This document shows, piece after piece, positions 5,883 through 7,138 of a DNA stretch of 7,138 nucleotides. Both the position numbers and the translations under genes were made by a program. The stretch is from an uncultured Bacilli bacterium. Its GTDB lineage: Bacteria > Bacillota_I > Bacilli_A > RF39 > UBA660. The notes under the pieces were generated by a model. The model did no database searches and was not told the DNA's origin. It saw nothing but the letters and a program-made list of their open reading frames with translations. Position 1 is the first letter of the stretch. Each line of letters begins with the position of its first letter. Location: assembly GCA_934086355.1 (NCBI GenBank), contig CAKOID010000035.1, forward strand, positions 1-7,138, written 5' to 3'.

Positions 5883-6047
5883 ATATCAAGAGAAGACTAG
5901 TTGGTGTGAATGTCTATATTAAAATATATTGAAGACACTTTTAAAAAAATAAGAACGTATAATTCACGTTAAGAATAAAGAGAGTACACTTGTAAAGTAA
6001 GGTGGCACCGCGGAAAGTATCTTTTCGTCCTTACATATTCCAAGTGT
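5848..6047 (+). ncRNA. T-box riboswitch leader of hisS
   Basis: T-box leaders read tRNA charging through codon-anticodon pairing in Stem I and acceptor-end pairing at the T-box. The canonical element AAGGTGGCACCGCGG lies at 5999-6013. Stem I landmarks are GAGAAGTAG (5863-5871), the middle helix 5872-5880 with 5921-5929, an AAGAGA bulge (5888-5893), and an AGAC/GTCT arm (5894-5897 with 5912-5915) enclosing GTTGGTGTGA. The specifier loop has GAA-GAC-A (5931-5937), giving GAC (Asp) followed by a purine; an overlapping CAC (His) occupies 5936-5938. A hairpin AACGT/ACGTT (5954-5970) is probably Stem III. The antiterminator pairs GTAAGG (5997-6002) with CCTTAC (6029-6034), bulges TGGCACC (6003-6009), and continues as an approximately 8-bp upper helix with a three-base loop. 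The acceptor-pairing bulge is TGGC. Confidence 0.93.
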
Positions 6048-6056
6048 TTTTATTTT
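5986..6056 (+). terminator. Putative T-box attenuator terminator
   Basis: ACACTTG (5986-5992) pairs perfectly with CAAGTGT (6041-6047), followed by a TTTTTATTTT run to 6056 just before the hisS SD. This helix encloses the antiterminator rather than stealing its 3' strand, which is not the standard T-box arrangement. The U-run and helix make an attenuation role likely, but the exact switch is unclear. Confidence 0.6.
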
Positions 6057-6071
6057 AGAAAGAGGGAAAAT

Positions 6072-7138
6072 ATGATAACAAAACAAAAAGGAACTTATGA
6101 CGTTATTGGACTTGATGCAAAAAAAAGAAAATATGTATGTGATGTAATTGATGCAATATGTGAAAAATATAATTATAGTTATATTGAAACACCTATATTT
6201 GAATCCAGTGAATTATTTCATAGAAGCGTAGGAGAATCAAGTGATATAGTAACAAAAGAAACTTATGATTTCAAAGATAGAGGAGATAGAATGATTACTC
6301 TTCGTCCAGAAGGAACTGCAGGAGTTGTTAGAAGTTTCATAGAAAATAAATTATATGGAAATATGACTGAACCATTTAAAGTTTACTATAATGGACCTAT
6401 GTTTAGATATGAAAGACCGCAAAGTGGTAGAACAAGACAATTTACACAATTTGGAATTGAATGTATAGGTACTGATGACGTGATGAGTGATGCAGAAATA
6501 ATAAGCTTAGCTTACAACACTTATAAGTTATTAGGAATAGATGTTAGTGTTAGAATTAATTCTTTAGGAGACAATGAATCTAGAGATAATTATAGAAAAG
6601 CTTTAATAGACTATTTCACACCAATAATTGATAATTTATGTGAAGATTGTAAAGAAAGATTAAATAAAAATCCACTTAGAATATTGGATTGTAAAGTGGA
6701 TGCAGGAAGTGATTATTTAAAAAATGCTCCTAAAACATTAGATTATTTAAATGAAGAAAGCAAAAAGAGATTTGAAAAATTACAAGAATATTTAGAACTA
6801 ATGGATATAGATTATGAAATCGATACTAATTTAGTTAGAGGACTTGATTATTATAATCATACAGTATTTGAAATAATCGGAAACATACCTGAATTTGGAA
6901 ATGCAAATGTGTTAGGTGGCGGAGGTAGATATAATGGTTTAGTTAAAGAACTTGATGGCCCAGAAGTGCCTGCCGTTGGATTTGCAATGGGACTTGATAG
7001 AACAATACTTGCAATGGAAACACTTAATATAAATTTCAAAATAAAAGAAGATATTGATTTATTCATAATGTATGGTAACGAAGATGAAAAAGATACTGCA
7101 ACATATTTAATACAAGATTTAAGATTAAATGGATTTAG
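6072..7138 (+). CDS. hisS: Histidyl-tRNA synthetase (3' truncated by window end)
   Basis: HisRS is a class II synthetase that charges tRNA-His in the cytoplasm. The first 355 residues are present, out of about 420 for the family, and the frame is open to the last base. Landmarks are an N-terminal KGTYDV (6-11) in place of the common RGTxD, SVGESSDIVTKETYDF (52-67), TLRPEGTAG (76-84), motif 2 in YYNGPMFRYERPQSGRTRQF (105-124), the histidine-binding LVRGLDYYNHTVFE (254-267), GGGGRYNGL (282-290) and motif 3 GFAMGLDR (303-310). The C-terminal anticodon-binding domain has just begun (DIDLFIMY, 327-334). AGAGGG (6061-6066) lies five bases before the ATG. Expression is controlled by the T-box leader directly upstream. 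In many Bacillota hisS is followed by aspS, which would fit the Asp-type T-box, but this cannot be seen here. Confidence 0.97.
   Translation, partial: MITKQKGTYDVIGLDAKKRKYVCDVIDAICEKYNYSYIETPIFESSELFHRSVGESSDIVTKETYDFKDRGDRMITLRPEGTAGVVRSFIENKLYGNMTEPFKVYYNGPMFRYERPQSGRTRQFTQFGIECIGTDDVMSDAEIISLAYNTYKLLGIDVSVRINSLGDNESRDNYRKALIDYFTPIIDNLCEDCKERLNKNPLRILDCKVDAGSDYLKNAPKTLDYLNEESKKRFEKLQEYLELMDIDYEIDTNLVRGLDYYNHTVFEIIGNIPEFGNANVLGGGGRYNGLVKELDGPEVPAVGFAMGLDRTILAMETLNINFKIKEDIDLFIMYGNEDEKDTATYLIQDLRLNGF

Noticed and set aside
5935..5937. ACA (Thr) as the T-box specifier, one base after GAA as in some glycyl leaders.
   Set aside because: It would be followed by C rather than a purine, does not fit hisS control, and tRNA-Thr typically has A73, which would need TGGT in the bulge.
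6857..7066. Minus-strand open frame of 69 codons inside hisS.
   Set aside because: It is antisense to the conserved HisRS motif 3 region; its Pro/Ser-rich product mirrors the Gly-rich hisS codons.
1..7138. Mobile elements, CRISPR arrays, tRNA or rRNA genes, defence genes.
   Set aside because: No transposase, spaced direct repeats, cloverleaf or rRNA-like sequence was seen. Gene content is housekeeping plus two unknown membrane-anchored proteins.

Overview
This is a very AT-rich, densely packed stretch of a low-GC Gram-positive genome. Several start codons follow AGGTGAT or GGAGGTGAT Shine-Dalgarno sequences. The promoters are of the sigma-A type, Suf genes run in the order C-D-S-U, and hisS has a T-box leader. 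Together these point to Bacillota, most likely a genome-reduced, uncultivated Bacilli or Mollicutes-like lineage. That placement is an inference from style and gene content, not from a marker-gene search.

Layout. 1-75: the 3' end of an unidentified gene, closed by a hairpin terminator that shares bases with the next promoter. 130-2131: two tandem genes for unrecognised Asn/Lys-rich proteins, each with one C-terminal membrane helix, sharing a helical repeat unit. 2168-2710: frr (ribosome recycling factor) with its own promoter and a clear terminator. 2809-5792: a compact suf operon encoding the SufC ATPase, a very short SufB/SufD-family protein, the SufS cysteine desulfurase and the SufU zinc sulfurtransferase; no sufB follows. 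5813-6071: promoter and T-box riboswitch. 6072-7138: hisS (histidyl-tRNA synthetase), running off the end of the window.

How the genes work together. SufS takes sulfur from cysteine, SufU accepts it, and SufC with a SufB/SufD-type scaffold builds the Fe-S cluster. The scaffold protein here is less than half the usual length and has no obvious SufB-type sulfur-accepting cysteine, so either SufB lies elsewhere or this is a reduced machine. The T-box controls hisS, yet its specifier (GAC followed by a purine) and its acceptor-pairing bulge (TGGC) both fit tRNA-Asp better than tRNA-His. This suggests a hisS-aspS type operon continuing beyond the window.

The most interesting points are the mini SufD without sufB, the Asp-type T-box on hisS with an unusual terminator layout, and the pair of tail-anchored repeat proteins. 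No mobile element, CRISPR array, tRNA or rRNA gene is visible. All seven annotated complete genes and hisS are on the plus strand; the minus-strand open frames look like shadows.
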